This document shows, piece by piece, positions 54,492 to 64,000 of a stretch of DNA of 64,000 nucleotides (the stretch's first letter is position 1; each line of letters begins with the position of its first letter). The DNA comes from Alphaproteobacteria bacterium. GTDB lineage: Bacteria > Pseudomonadota > Alphaproteobacteria > DSM-16000 > Inquilinaceae. Below the pieces are notes generated by a model. That model saw only the letters and a program-made list of their open reading frames with translations, was not told the origin of the DNA and searched no databases. Location of the stretch: positions 19,544 to 83,543 of the forward strand of contig JANQSN010000036.1 in assembly GCA_028284045.1 (NCBI GenBank). Direction: 5' to 3'. The position numbers and the translations under genes were made by a program.

Positions 54492-55238
54492 GTGACCGAC
54501 AAGCAACCGTCCGCGGCGACCCCCGGCAATGGCAACGGCAACGGCACGCCGCCCCGGCAAACCCGGCGCGTGCGCAAGAACCTGCTGTCGCAGCAGGCAG
54601 CGGCGTATCTCGCCAGCCTGACGCCGACGGAGCCGCCCGCCGTCGCCGCGTTGCGCGCCGCCACCGCCGCACTGCCGGAAGCCTTCTTCCAGATGTCGCC
54701 GGCCCAGGCAGCGCTGCTGGTCGTCCTCTTGCGCACCACCGGCGCCCGCCGCTTCCTGGAGATCGGCACCTTCACCGGCATCACCACGCTGACCGCCGCG
54801 CTGGCGATGCCGCCGGACGGCCAGGTGGTGACCCTGGACATCGACCCCCGCTATCCGGCGATCGGCCAGCCCTTCTGGGCGGAAGCCGGCGTGACGGACC
54901 GCATCCGGCTGATGATCGGACCGGCGCGGCACAGCCTGGCATCGCTGATGGCGGACACCGGACGCACCGAAACCCCGAAGTTCGACGTCGTGCTGATCGA
55001 CGCCGACAAGGAAGGCTACCCGGACTACTACGAGGCGGCGCTCGCCCTGTTGCGCCCCGGCGGCCTGGTGCTGCTGGACAACGTCTTGTGGCGCGGCCGC
55101 GTCCTCGATCCCGAGGACGACGGGTCGAAGCCGCGCCTGTTCCGCCGGCTCAACAAGACGATCTGCCGGGACCCGCGTGTCGACGCCAGCCTGCTGGCCA
55201 TCGGCGACGGCCTGATCGTCGCCTGCAAGCGCCCCTGA
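54492..55238 (+). CDS. O-methyltransferase (class I SAM), paralogue 1
   Basis: A 248-residue SAM-dependent O-methyltransferase of the caffeoyl-CoA type. Motif I is EIGTFTGITTLTAALAMP (residues ~92-109); the acidic loop is VVLIDADKEGYPDYYEAALA and the metal/nucleotide-binding segment LLDNVLWRGRVLDPED. A GTG start at 54492 is used. The first 30 residues are a Gly/Asn-rich extension (GNGNGNG), absent from the paralogue downstream. It is followed by a close homologue, so the two arose by tandem duplication. Confidence 0.9.
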   Translation: MTDKQPSAATPGNGNGNGTPPRQTRRVRKNLLSQQAAAYLASLTPTEPPAVAALRAATAALPEAFFQMSPAQAALLVVLLRTTGARRFLEIGTFTGITTLTAALAMPPDGQVVTLDIDPRYPAIGQPFWAEAGVTDRIRLMIGPARHSLASLMADTGRTETPKFDVVLIDADKEGYPDYYEAALALLRPGGLVLLDNVLWRGRVLDPEDDGSKPRLFRRLNKTICRDPRVDASLLAIGDGLIVACKRP

Positions 55239-55277
55239 TCCGAACCGCCCTCCGCCCAACAAGGTCTCCCCCCGCCC

Positions 55278-55940
55278 ATGTCGCCGCGCACCATCACCAT
55301 GACCGAGCCGTTGCACCGCTACCTCTTGGAGGCCTCACTCGCCGAGGCGCCGCTGCTCACCCGCCTGCGCGCGGAGACCGAGGCGTTGGGCGATGCCGCG
55401 CGGATGCAGATCTCGCCGGAGCAGGGGCAGTTCATGGCGCTGCTGGTGCGCCTGATCGGCGCCCGCCGGATCCTGGAGATCGGCACCTTCACCGGCTACT
55501 CCGCGCTGGCTATGGCGTCGGCGCTGCCGGCGGACGGCCGTCTGGTGGCGTGCGACCGCTCGGCGGAATGGACGGCGATCGGCCAACGCTATTGGGCGGA
55601 GGCCGGGGTGGCAGACCGCATCGATCTGGCGTTGGGCGACGCGCTGGAGACCTTGGATGGCCTGGCGGCGGCCGGCACGGCGCCGTTCGACCTTGCCTTC
55701 ATCGACGCCGACAAGGGCAACTACCAAGCCTATTTCGAGCGGTGCCTGGCGCTCGTGCGACCCGGCGGTCTGATCCTGGCGGACAATGTGCTGTGGGGCG
55801 GCCGGGTCGCCGACCCCGCCGAGGACGGGGAAGACACGCGAGCGATTCGCGCCTTCAACGCCGCGGTGAAGGCCGATACGCGGGTGGACGCCTCGCTCGT
55901 CCCGATCGGCGACGGGCTGATGCTCGCGCGCAAGCGGTGA
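55278..55940 (+). CDS. O-methyltransferase (class I SAM), paralogue 2
   Basis: A 220-residue homologue of the preceding gene, 39 bp downstream. Motif I EIGTFTGYSALAMASALP is clear, with AFIDADKGNYQAYFERCLAL and LADNVLWGGRVADPAEDG. The metal-binding Asp/Asn residues are intact. It begins MSPRTITMTEPLHRYLLEAS and lacks the Gly/Asn-rich leader. Substrates of this group are usually catechol-like phenolics, but that is not shown here. Confidence 0.92.
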   Translation: MSPRTITMTEPLHRYLLEASLAEAPLLTRLRAETEALGDAARMQISPEQGQFMALLVRLIGARRILEIGTFTGYSALAMASALPADGRLVACDRSAEWTAIGQRYWAEAGVADRIDLALGDALETLDGLAAAGTAPFDLAFIDADKGNYQAYFERCLALVRPGGLILADNVLWGGRVADPAEDGEDTRAIRAFNAAVKADTRVDASLVPIGDGLMLARKR

Positions 55941-56131
55941 TCGGGCGGCCGGCGACGGGGGATCGGCCCTATCCGACCCTCTTCTTCCGCCCTTAACCAA
56001 GAAACCTCCAACAACAAGCTGAATTTCAAAGATTTCCGCGACGCTGGGGCGTATAGTCAGAAAAGGCGTCGTCTGTTTGCCCTGCGGCGGGCGACCAACC
56101 ATCACGGGAAACGCACATCGCGGCTATCGAT

Positions 56132-56476
56132 ATGCGACTGACCCACGCCCTACTGATATCCGCGGTCGCCGGACTGGCGTCCGGCGCGCCCGCCGACGCC
56201 GCCAGTACGAGTGCCGTGCCGGAAGGCTGCGCGCCCTATGCCGAGGTCGTGGAGTTCCTGGCGCGCGACCATGCCGAAGAGCCGGTGGCCAGCGGCGTCG
56301 CCAACAATGGCGGCTTGGTGGAGGTGTTCGCCAGCCGCGAGCACGAGACCTGGACGCTGCTGATCACCATGCCTGACGGCCACACCTGCATGATGGCCGC
56401 CGGCAACGAGTGGATGGAGTTCCGCGAGAGCACCGCCCCGCCAACGGCCGAGATGCCGCCAGAACCCGGCACTTAA
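56132..56476 (+). CDS. Hypothetical secreted protein
   Basis: A 114-residue protein with a Sec signal peptide (MRLTHALLISAVAGLASGAP, likely cleavage near ADAA, residue ~24). The mature part holds two Cys residues (GCAPYAEVVEF and TCMMAAGNEW) that could form a disulfide, and the compact core SREHETWTLLITMPDGHTCM. Similar short exported proteins occur in alphaproteobacteria; function is unknown. It converges with the DUF192 gene (22-bp gap). Confidence 0.7.
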   Translation: MRLTHALLISAVAGLASGAPADAASTSAVPEGCAPYAEVVEFLARDHAEEPVASGVANNGGLVEVFASREHETWTLLITMPDGHTCMMAAGNEWMEFRESTAPPTAEMPPEPGT

Positions 56477-56498
56477 GGCCTGTTGCCGGCCCGCCGGC

Positions 56499-57023
56499 TC
56501 AGCCGTCGCCCGCCGGATCAGCGTCCCCAGGATCGCCAAACGCGTCGTGGTCGACCCGGTCGCCGGCGGCGATCCCCAGCAGGGCGGCGAGCCCGCCATT
56601 GATCTCCAAAACCCCACGCACCGGCCCGGCGGAAGGGCGCGGCGTATCCGTCTCCGGCTCTGCATTCGCCTCGATGTTGAGGATCGTGCCGTCCGGCGCG
56701 ATGAACAGCATATCCAGTGGGATCAGCGTATTGCGCATCCAGAAGGAGACCGGGCGGACGGGATCGAAGACGAACAGCATCCCGGCGTCCTCGGCCATCT
56801 CCGTCCGGAACATCAGCCCGCGCTGCTGGTCGCTGGGTGTGACCGCCAGCTCCACCTGAAACTGCAGGGTCTCGCCTGCCTGAGTCTTCACCGTGACCGC
56901 ATCGAGCGGCAGGCCGGCCGGCGACAGCGCCGGCGGATCGGCCCAGGCCTCCTGAAAGGCCACCGCCTGAACCGCCGCCATGACGGCGAGCACGGTCACG
57001 AGCCGTTGCCGGGCTGAGGTCAT
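56499..57023 (-). CDS. DUF192 family protein, secreted
   Basis: A 174-residue protein with a signal peptide (VTVLAVMAAVQAVAFQEAWA, cleavage near WA-DPP). The DUF192 core is present: VELAVTPSDQQRGLMFRTEM, then GMLFVFDPVRPVSFWMRNTL and IPLDMLFIAPDGTILNIE. This family is periplasmic or membrane-associated with unknown activity. The last 15 residues are Asp/Gly-rich. It is separated by 57 bp from the upstream histone-deacetylase-like gene, same strand. Confidence 0.9.
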   Translation of the reverse strand: MTSARQRLVTVLAVMAAVQAVAFQEAWADPPALSPAGLPLDAVTVKTQAGETLQFQVELAVTPSDQQRGLMFRTEMAEDAGMLFVFDPVRPVSFWMRNTLIPLDMLFIAPDGTILNIEANAEPETDTPRPSAGPVRGVLEINGGLAALLGIAAGDRVDHDAFGDPGDADPAGDG

Positions 57024-57080
57024 GCCGCTGCGCTCCGATGATCGATGGGGACCGGATCGCCGATAGGGCGTGCGCAGGGC

Positions 57081-58250
57081 TTACCCGACCGCCGCACGGT
57101 CGCGCAAGGCGGCGTCGACGACGGCGGTCACGGCCGGCCGCACCGGGCCGGTGGCCGGCGGGTCGGCCAGGCTGTCCCGCCAGTGCGCCGGCGGGTTGCG
57201 GCCCGCGGCGCGGTGCCAGGTCAGCGCCGCCAGCACGCGTCGCGCCGCCGGCGTCGGCGTCACGGCCGGGTCGCGGCCGGTCAGCACGGCCCACACCCCG
57301 GCCCAGCAGCGCGCCACACTCCAGGGATTGTAGCCCCCACCGCCCAGCACCAGCAGGCCGGCGCCGAGTTCGTCGATCGCCAGCCGGCGGAGATCGGCCA
57401 CCGCGCGCCACAGGCCGCGATTCGACAGGGCAAGCCGGCTCAGCGGGTCGTCCGCCAGCGCGTCCGCCCCGCATTGCACGACGACCACGCCGGGCGCGAA
57501 ACCGGCGACCGACGGCAGGACCGCGCGCGCCATCACCTCGGCCAACTCGTCGTCCTGGAAATCGGCCGGGACCGGGAGGTTGAGCGCCCGGCCGAGACCC
57601 GTCCCCGCCTGGCCGGTGAACGGCCAACGCCCCGCCTCGTGCACCGATACGGTCAGCACCCGCGGCTCGTCGGCGAACGCCGCCTCCACGCCGTCGCCGT
57701 GATGGGCGTCGAGGTCGACATAGGCGATGCGCGCCACCCCGCGGTCGATCAGCCGCAGGATCGCCAGCACCGGGTCGTTGAGATAGCAGAAGCCGCTGGC
57801 GCGGTTGGGGCGGCCGTGATGGGTGCCGCCGGCCGGATGGTAGACGATCCGCGGGCGGTCGCTGCCCGCCAGGATCTCCGCCGCCAGCAGCGAGCCGCCG
57901 CAGGCCGTCGCCGGCCGGGAGAAGATCTCCGGGAAGATCGGGTTCTCCAGCTTGCCGAGGTTGAACCGGGTGAGCTGCTCCGGCGCCAGCGTCTGATGCT
58001 CTTCCGCCTCTATCAGGGCCGCCACATAGGCCGGATCGTGAAACCGGGTGAGCTGGCCCATCGTCGCGCGCGGGCTGTCGATATAGGCGTCGTCGGCCAG
58101 CCAGCCCATCGCCCGCACCAGGTCGATGGTGGTGGACACCCGCGGGATCGCCAACGGATGGCGCGCCCCGTAGGAGGAGCGGCGGTAGATCTCGCCGCCG
58201 ATGAACAGCGGTGGGCCGGTCCGGTCCTGCGTGATACGCCGTGTTGACAC
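57081..58250 (-). CDS. Histone deacetylase family protein (AcuC-like)
   Basis: A 389-residue zinc deacetylase of the AcuC/HDAC superfamily. Catalytic region: GGTHHGRPNRASGFCYLND (paired His and the tyrosine-side loop), zinc ligands in VDLDAHHGDGVEAAF and GADALADDPLSRL, and GGGGYNPWSVARCW at the end. It should remove acyl groups from lysines or from polyamines. The start is GTG at 58248-58250, with AGAGG (58258-58262) as its Shine-Dalgarno. It is divergent from a small membrane-protein gene, and its ribosome-binding site overlaps a LexA-like box. Confidence 0.92.
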   Translation of the reverse strand: MSTRRITQDRTGPPLFIGGEIYRRSSYGARHPLAIPRVSTTIDLVRAMGWLADDAYIDSPRATMGQLTRFHDPAYVAALIEAEEHQTLAPEQLTRFNLGKLENPIFPEIFSRPATACGGSLLAAEILAGSDRPRIVYHPAGGTHHGRPNRASGFCYLNDPVLAILRLIDRGVARIAYVDLDAHHGDGVEAAFADEPRVLTVSVHEAGRWPFTGQAGTGLGRALNLPVPADFQDDELAEVMARAVLPSVAGFAPGVVVVQCGADALADDPLSRLALSNRGLWRAVADLRRLAIDELGAGLLVLGGGGYNPWSVARCWAGVWAVLTGRDPAVTPTPAARRVLAALTWHRAAGRNPPAHWRDSLADPPATGPVRPAVTAVVDAALRDRAAVG

Positions 58251-58273
58251 CTATGTTCCTCTTATGTTCGTAT
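58244..58273 (+). promoter_or_regulatory. LexA-type box and promoter upstream of a small membrane-protein gene
   Basis: GTTC at 58255-58258 and GTTC at 58266-58269 are separated by exactly 7 bp, the alphaproteobacterial LexA consensus GTTC-N7-GTTC. TTGACA (58244-58249) is a perfect -35 and TCGTAT (58268-58273) is the best-spaced -10 (18 bp). The box thus lies in the spacer, where LexA would block RNA polymerase. Confidence 0.6.
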
Positions 58274-58305
58274 ATGAGAGCGAAGAACGTAAAGGGAACT
58301 TTGCC

Positions 58306-58410
58306 ATGCCCCTGCCCCTCTGGCTGCGCGAATCGATGACGCTGCTCAGCTACACCGCCTTCCTCTATGCCGCCGTCCTGCTCGGCCACGGCCTCGGTGT
58401 CGGGGCCTGA
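58306..58410 (+). CDS. Small single-TM protein, possible SOS-induced division inhibitor (SidA-like)
   Basis: A 34-codon gene encoding MPLPLWLRESMTLLSYTAFL, then YAAVLLGHGLGVGA: a short cytoplasmic head and one TM helix. The ATG at 58306-58308 has AAGGGA (58292-58297) in front; an earlier in-frame ATG at 58264 overlaps the LexA box and is less likely. Coding reality is supported by codon choice: by my count 31 of 34 third positions are G or C. A LexA-type GTTC-N7-GTTC box lies about 40 bp upstream. Caulobacter SidA is similarly tiny, membrane-bound and LexA-controlled, and stops cell division; I infer analogy of layout, not homology. The HDAC-like gene is divergent. Confidence 0.55.
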   Translation: MPLPLWLRESMTLLSYTAFLYAAVLLGHGLGVGA

Positions 58411-58650
58411 ACGGCCCGGCGGCCGGCGCTGGGGCGGCTCCCCCGGCGGCTGCCGACGCCCCGCTTAACGATACCGTTGTGAGGCGGTACCCCGGTCCAG
58501 TAGACCCCTCACTCGTGATCTTGGTCTCGCGCGACCGGCTGCGGTAGACGGGGCGTTACCGAGGTTGCGCGGCCGGGACCGTGCCGCCCGATCGTTCGTG
58601 GTCGTCGGCGCGCCGGGCCGCCTCCCCACTCTTGTCGGGTTGCGTCTCGC

Positions 58651-60834
58651 ATGCAGGACCTGTTCGCCAACCTCCCATCGAAGCCCGATCCGGCCTCCGA
58701 TGCGCCCGGCGACGCCGCGGCACCCGGGCGCCGGACGGCGGCGCGGCGCGGCGGACGCAAGCAGGCCGCTGCGGCCGACGGCGCCCGCGTCCCCGGAGCC
58801 GCCGCCGCCGCGGGTCGTGGCGAGACAGCCGGGCCGGCGGGCGATGGCGGCACCGGCCGGCCCGACGGCTATGGCGCCCACGATATCGAGGTGCTGGAAG
58901 GCCTGGACCCGGTTCGCCGCCGGCCCGGCATGTTCATCGGCGGCGTCGACGACCGGGCGCTGCATCACCTGGCGGTCGAGGTGCTGGACAACGCGATGGA
59001 TGAGGCCATCGCCGGCCATGCCACGGTGATCGAGGTGGAGATGGCGGCCGACGGCGCCCTGACGGTGCGCGACAACGGCCGCGGCATTCCGGTGGAGCCG
59101 CACCCGAAATTCCCCGACACCTCGACGCTGGAGATCATCCTGACCCGGCTGCATTCCGGCGGGAAGTTCTCCGGCAAGGCCTACCGGATCGCCGGCGGGC
59201 TGCACGGCGTCGGCATCTCCGTCGTCAACGCGCTGTCGGCGGACCTGACGGTGGAGGTGGCGCGCGAGCGCCGGCTGTGGCGCCAGCGCTTCGCCCGCGG
59301 CGTGCCGCTGGGTCCGTTGGAGGACGCCGGCCCCGTCCACAACCGGCGGGGCACCATGGTGACCTTCCGGCCGGATCCAGAGATCTTCGCCGACCGGCGC
59401 CTGCGCCCCGATCGGCTGGTTCGGATGGCGCGCGACAAGTCCTATCTGTTCCGCGGCGTGGAGATCCGCTGGAAGGCCGATCCGGCCTTGGTGGCCGCCT
59501 TCGAAGGCGTGCCGGCCGCGGCGGTCTTCCACTTCCCCGGCGGCCTCACGGATTTTCTGGCTGCGCAGCTCGACGGGCGCGCGGTGTTGACGGACGAGCC
59601 GTTCACCGGCGACTCCGCGCTGGCGGACGATCTCGGCCATGTCGAATGGGCGATCGGCTGGCCGGAGGAGGAGGACGGCGGTTTCTGCCACAGCTTCTGC
59701 AACACCATCGCCACGCCGCAGGGAGGCAGCCACGAAAGCGGCTTGCGGGCCGGCCTGCTGCGCGGCCTGAAATCGCATGCCGAGCGGGCCGGCGCCCGGC
59801 GCGCCGCCGCCATCACCGCCGACGACCTGTGGTCGAGCGGGGCGATCCTGCTCAGTCTCTTCCTGAAGGACGCGCAGTTCCAAGGCCAGACCAAGGAGCG
59901 GCTGGCGTCGGCCGAGGCGACCCGGCTGATCGAACCCCTGGTGAAGGATCGCTTCGAGCTGTGGCTGGCCCGCGATCCGGCGGCGGCCGGACGGCTGGTC
60001 GACCGGCTGATCGAGCGGGCGGAGGAGCGCCAGCGCCGCCGCCAGGCCAAGGACCTCGCGCGCAAGAGCGCGACGCGCAAGCTACGCCTGCCCGGCAAGC
60101 TGGTCGACTGCACCCGGACCGACCGCACCGGGACGGAGGTTTTTCTGGTGGAGGGCGACAGCGCCGGCGGCTCGGCCAAGGCGGCGCGCGAGCGGGAAAC
60201 TCAGGCGATCCTGCCGTTGCGCGGCAAGATCCTCAACGTCGCCAGCGCGTCGGCGGACAAGCTGGCCGGCAATCAGGAACTGGCCGATCTGGTGCAGGCG
60301 CTGGGCTGCGACACCCGCGGCCAATGCGACCCGGCGCGCCTGCGCTATGAGCGGGTCATCATCATGACCGACGCCGATGTCGACGGCGCCCATATCACCT
60401 CGCTGCTGCTCACCTTCTTCTTCCGGGAGATGCGGCCGGTGGTGGCCCAAGGCCACCTCTACCTGGCGCAGCCGCCGCTGTTCCGCCTGCAGCGTGGCGG
60501 CCGCACGGTGTTCGCGCGCGACGAGGCGGACCGCGACCGGCTGCTCGCCGAGGTCTTCGCCGGCAGCGGCAAGGTCGAGGTCAGCCGCTTCAAGGGCCTG
60601 GGCGAGATGCCGCCGGCACAACTGCGCGACACCACCATGGACCCGTCACGCCGGACGCTGTTGCGCGTCGGCCTGGCCGACGGAGCGGGCGGCGACGGCG
60701 GATCGATCGTCGATACCACGCCGGGCTGGGGCAACGACGCCGCTCTGGTGGAGCGCCTGATGGGCCGCAAGCCGGAAGGGCGCCTCAGCTTCATCCAGGA
60801 GAACGGCCGCTTCCACGAGGCGCTGGACATCTGA
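58651..60834 (+). CDS. parE: DNA topoisomerase IV subunit B
   Basis: A 727-residue type II topoisomerase subunit. The ATPase (GHKL) domain has EVLDNAMDEAIAGHA, the DNGRGIPVEPHPKF loop and GGLHGVGISVVNALS, with FLKDAQFQGQTKERL as the transducer segment. The Toprim domain has EGDSAGGSAKAARERETQAI and the metal-binding DADVDGAHI. This pattern, with LPLRGKILNV, is that of ParE rather than GyrB. It decatenates chromosomes with ParC. The first 70 residues are Ala/Arg/Gly-rich and unconserved; the start used is ATG 58651. Confidence 0.95.
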   Translation: MQDLFANLPSKPDPASDAPGDAAAPGRRTAARRGGRKQAAAADGARVPGAAAAAGRGETAGPAGDGGTGRPDGYGAHDIEVLEGLDPVRRRPGMFIGGVDDRALHHLAVEVLDNAMDEAIAGHATVIEVEMAADGALTVRDNGRGIPVEPHPKFPDTSTLEIILTRLHSGGKFSGKAYRIAGGLHGVGISVVNALSADLTVEVARERRLWRQRFARGVPLGPLEDAGPVHNRRGTMVTFRPDPEIFADRRLRPDRLVRMARDKSYLFRGVEIRWKADPALVAAFEGVPAAAVFHFPGGLTDFLAAQLDGRAVLTDEPFTGDSALADDLGHVEWAIGWPEEEDGGFCHSFCNTIATPQGGSHESGLRAGLLRGLKSHAERAGARRAAAITADDLWSSGAILLSLFLKDAQFQGQTKERLASAEATRLIEPLVKDRFELWLARDPAAAGRLVDRLIERAEERQRRRQAKDLARKSATRKLRLPGKLVDCTRTDRTGTEVFLVEGDSAGGSAKAARERETQAILPLRGKILNVASASADKLAGNQELADLVQALGCDTRGQCDPARLRYERVIIMTDADVDGAHITSLLLTFFFREMRPVVAQGHLYLAQPPLFRLQRGGRTVFARDEADRDRLLAEVFAGSGKVEVSRFKGLGEMPPAQLRDTTMDPSRRTLLRVGLADGAGGDGGSIVDTTPGWGNDAALVERLMGRKPEGRLSFIQENGRFHEALDI

Positions 60835-60860
60835 CCGGCGCGCGGCGCCGACAGTTGGTA

Positions 60861-60905
60861 GCCCTCCCCTTTGATGGGGGAGGGCATAAAGCGGGGTTCG
60901 GCGAT
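60861..60905 (+). repeat. REP-like palindromic repeat, copy C
   Basis: GCCCTCCCC (60861-60869) pairs with GGGGAGGGC (60877-60885) around TTTGATG. It shares the TTGATGGGGGAGGG core with copies A and B near 12.4 kb, but the tail differs. It lies downstream of parE and may help end or stabilise its mRNA. Confidence 0.75.
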
Positions 60906-60920
60906 GGTTGTCGGTTGACC

Positions 60921-61622
60921 CTATCGGTACAGCAGCCAGTCGCGCAGGAGGGCGGTGACCGCCTGCGGGCGTTCCAGGGCTGAGAGATGGCCGCACTCCT
61001 CGATGACGGCGAGACGCGCCCGCGGGACCAGAGCCGCCATTTCCTCCGACCGGTCGAGCGGGGTCAGCGCATCCTGCCGGCCGCACAGGACCAGGGTCGG
61101 GCAGTCGAGCCCTGCCAGGGTCGGCCGGCTGTCCGGCCGGTTCATGATCGCCGTCTGCTGGCGGCGGAAGGCCTCGGCGCCAACCCGCTCGGCCATATGC
61201 ATGATGGGGTCGGTCAGCGTGGTTTCCGCCTGCCGGTCGGGATGGACGAGTTGCGGCAGCAGCCGAGGGGTGACGCCGCGGAACCGGCCGCTCTCCGCCA
61301 GCGCCAGCAAGCCGCGCCGGCGGCGCGACTGGGCCGCCGTATCCGGCCGCGCGGTGGTGTCCAACAGCGCCAGCCGCGCCACGCGCTCCGGCGCCTGTCG
61401 GCAGATCTCCAGCGCGACATAGCCGCCCATGGACAACCCGGCCAAGGCGAAGCGATCGGGTGCGGCGGCCAGCACCCGCTCCGCCATCGCCTGGACGCTG
61501 TCGTCCAGCGTCAGGTCGCCGACCCCGCACATCCGCAGGTCGCCGAGATAGGTCGTCTGGTGATCCCACAGCCGCCCGTCGCACAGCAGGCCGGGCAACA
61601 GGATCAGCGAATCCGCCGCCAT
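60921..61622 (-). CDS. Alpha/beta fold hydrolase
   Basis: A 233-residue hydrolase. The oxyanion loop is LLPGLLCDGRLWDHQT, the nucleophile elbow GLSMGGYVALEICR (Ser in S-M-G-G), the acid in CGRQDALTPLDRSEEM, and the His in EECGHLSALERPQAV. No signal peptide. Family members hydrolyse esters or act in small-molecule degradation. It converges with parE beyond the REP copy and lies downstream of an isochorismatase gene on the same strand (28-bp gap). Confidence 0.88.
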   Translation of the reverse strand: MAADSLILLPGLLCDGRLWDHQTTYLGDLRMCGVGDLTLDDSVQAMAERVLAAAPDRFALAGLSMGGYVALEICRQAPERVARLALLDTTARPDTAAQSRRRRGLLALAESGRFRGVTPRLLPQLVHPDRQAETTLTDPIMHMAERVGAEAFRRQQTAIMNRPDSRPTLAGLDCPTLVLCGRQDALTPLDRSEEMAALVPRARLAVIEECGHLSALERPQAVTALLRDWLLYR

Positions 61623-61650
61623 TGCGTCCTCTCCCGTGCCGAGCCGCCGC

Positions 61651-62217
61651 TCAGGCGCCGGCCAGTGCCTTGATCACCGGGTGCAGCCGGCGGAAGGCCG
61701 GGGTGCCGGCCTCCCCCAGCCATTCGAACAGCACCATCTCCGCACCGACCACGGCGATGGCGTGGTCGCGCGCTCTTTCCAGCGCCAAGGCGCGGTCCTC
61801 CGGTCGGCGCGAGCCGCTGGCATCGGCCACCAGCGCCACGGCATGTCCGGCCTCCGCCAGCGCCATCGCCGTCTGCAGCACGCAGACATGCGCCTCCACG
61901 CCGCACAGCACGAGGGTCGCGCCCCGTTTGGCACCGTCGTTCTCAAGCCACGCGGTGACCCCCGGCTCCGCTGCCGCGGAGAAGGCCAGCTTCTCCACCC
62001 GGCGCGGCCCGACGACCGCCTGCAGCGCGGGGATCGTGGGGCCGAGCCCCTTGGGATACTGCTCCGTCGCCAGCAGCGGAACGCCCAAGATGTCCGCCGC
62101 GCTGGCCAGCGCGGCGACCCGCGCCGACACGGCCGCGCCGCCGTGGATCTCCGGCAGCAGGCGCTCTTGCATATCGATCACCAGAAGCCGGCTTCGCTCC
62201 GCCCGCAGCCTCGCCAT
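61651..62217 (-). CDS. Isochorismatase family cysteine hydrolase
   Basis: A 188-residue hydrolase starting at ATG 62215-62217. Catalytic residues: Asp in VIDMQERLLPEI, the Lys in VEKLAFSA and the nucleophile Cys in EAHVCVLQTAMALAEAGHAV. The family cleaves ether/amide bonds in compounds such as isochorismate, nicotinamide or N-carbamoyl sarcosine; the substrate is not determined. It is the first gene of a unit with the alpha/beta hydrolase and is divergent from the DEAD-box gene. Confidence 0.9.
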   Translation of the reverse strand: MARLRAERSRLLVIDMQERLLPEIHGGAAVSARVAALASAADILGVPLLATEQYPKGLGPTIPALQAVVGPRRVEKLAFSAAAEPGVTAWLENDGAKRGATLVLCGVEAHVCVLQTAMALAEAGHAVALVADASGSRRPEDRALALERARDHAIAVVGAEMVLFEWLGEAGTPAFRRLHPVIKALAGA

Positions 62218-62604
62218 GCCCGCCTCCCCTTGCACAACAACGCGCCCCCGTTCTTTCGCGCCACGCCGGCGCTGACAAGAGGGATGGTGTCGGCCATCGA
62301 TCACCCCTCCGGCCGGGCACAGCCGCCGTCCCGGGACCCGATCCCATCCTCCGTGCTGCCGGGAGGCAGGTATGACGCCGGTTGCGATGCGGGATGGGTT
62401 GTTATTGGAACGAAAAAGGCGCATCTCTCGCCGTGCGAACTGGGGCGTGGCACGCCCCAGCCGCGGCCCTGTCCGGCGCGTATCGTCGGACCGTGCCTTG
62501 CGCCGGCGGTCATCCGAACCGGGCCGCCGCGAACCGGGTTCTCCGCGACCGGGGGGTTGCCCCCGGCCCCCCGGTTGATCCCGGTCTTTTTTTGGAAGAT
62601 GCGA
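62218..62604. other. 387-bp divergent region with a long leader for the helicase
   Basis: It separates the isochorismatase and DEAD-box genes. The minus-strand promoter must lie near 62240-62300. On the plus side a GC-rich set of alternative hairpins ending in seven Ts (62547-62593) is listed separately; the rest shows no open frame or tRNA I would support. Confidence 0.5.
62547..62593 (+). promoter_or_regulatory. Terminator-like attenuator in the helicase leader
   Basis: Outer arms GACCGGG (62547-62553) and CCCGGTC (62580-62586) are followed directly by seven Ts (62587-62593). Alternative inner pairings exclude it: CCGGGGG (62549-62555) with CCCCCGG (62560-62566), or CCGGGGGG (62549-62556) with CCCCCCGG (62567-62574). 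The T-run is followed at once by GGAAG and the helicase start codon. No upstream gene on this strand needs terminating. Confidence 0.55.

Positions 62605-64000
<1,396 letters not shown>

Overview
The window is a 64 kb piece of a high-G+C alphaproteobacterial chromosome, most likely Rhodospirillales-like. The evidence is the block rpmF-plsX-fabH-ihfA-MerR, a complex I NDUFS4-type subunit, a ubiquinol-cytochrome c chaperone paired with a DUF177 protein, a rhizobial-type glycerol ABC operon (glpK, glpD, glpSTPQUV), and a GTTC-N7-GTTC LexA-type site. Most of the window is ordinary chromosomal housekeeping and transport. There is no prophage, integrase, complete insertion sequence or CRISPR array.

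Layout. 0-4 kb: amidase tail, TetR-GNAT pair with a clear operator, a DUF5666/DUF6502 pair, and a fasciclin lipoprotein. 4-14 kb: glycerol uptake and catabolism, all on the minus strand. 14-16 kb: a membrane protein, a solo PemK/MazF-like toxin just 3' of tRNA-Pro(GGG), then the tRNA. 15.6-21 kb: MerR, ihfA, fabH, a strikingly divergent plsX, rpmF, DUF177, the cytochrome bc1 chaperone and bamE. 21-25 kb: an esterase and a TRAP transporter (dctP, a hairpin, dctQM). 25.6-41.5 kb: a HerA-like ATPase, two RND efflux pumps without outer-membrane factors, L- and D-lactate dehydrogenases, and an ABC transporter translationally coupled to the D-lactate enzyme. 41.5-42.2 kb: the TetR of the second RND pump. 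42.3-44.7 kb: a lower-G+C accessory cassette lying on the 3' side of tRNA-Arg(UCU). It encodes a two-TM protein, an ImmA/IrrE metalloprotease and a phage beta-like protein, with its own operator-like palindrome and a 42-nt hairpin at its far end. 44.8-48 kb: tRNA-Arg, NDUFS4, tRNA-Pro(UGG), and the carbamoyltransferase-DUF5989-SxtJ trio. 48-58 kb: YeiH, CBS protein, EamA exporter, aminotransferase plus amino-acid ABC genes without an ATPase, two tandem O-methyltransferases, DUF192 and an acetoin-utilisation/HDAC-like enzyme. 58-64 kb: a small LexA-box membrane-protein gene, parE, a hydrolase, an isochorismatase, and a DEAD-box helicase with an attenuator-like leader, cut by the window edge.

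Best candidates for something undescribed: (1) a 34-codon single-TM gene at 58306-58410 under a GTTC-N7-GTTC box, resembling Caulobacter SidA in design; (2) the three-gene ImmA/IrrE-beta-membrane cassette beside tRNA-Arg; (3) mutually exclusive hairpins ending in seven Ts just before the DEAD-box helicase start; (4) PlsX in its canonical locus but missing several near-invariant motifs.
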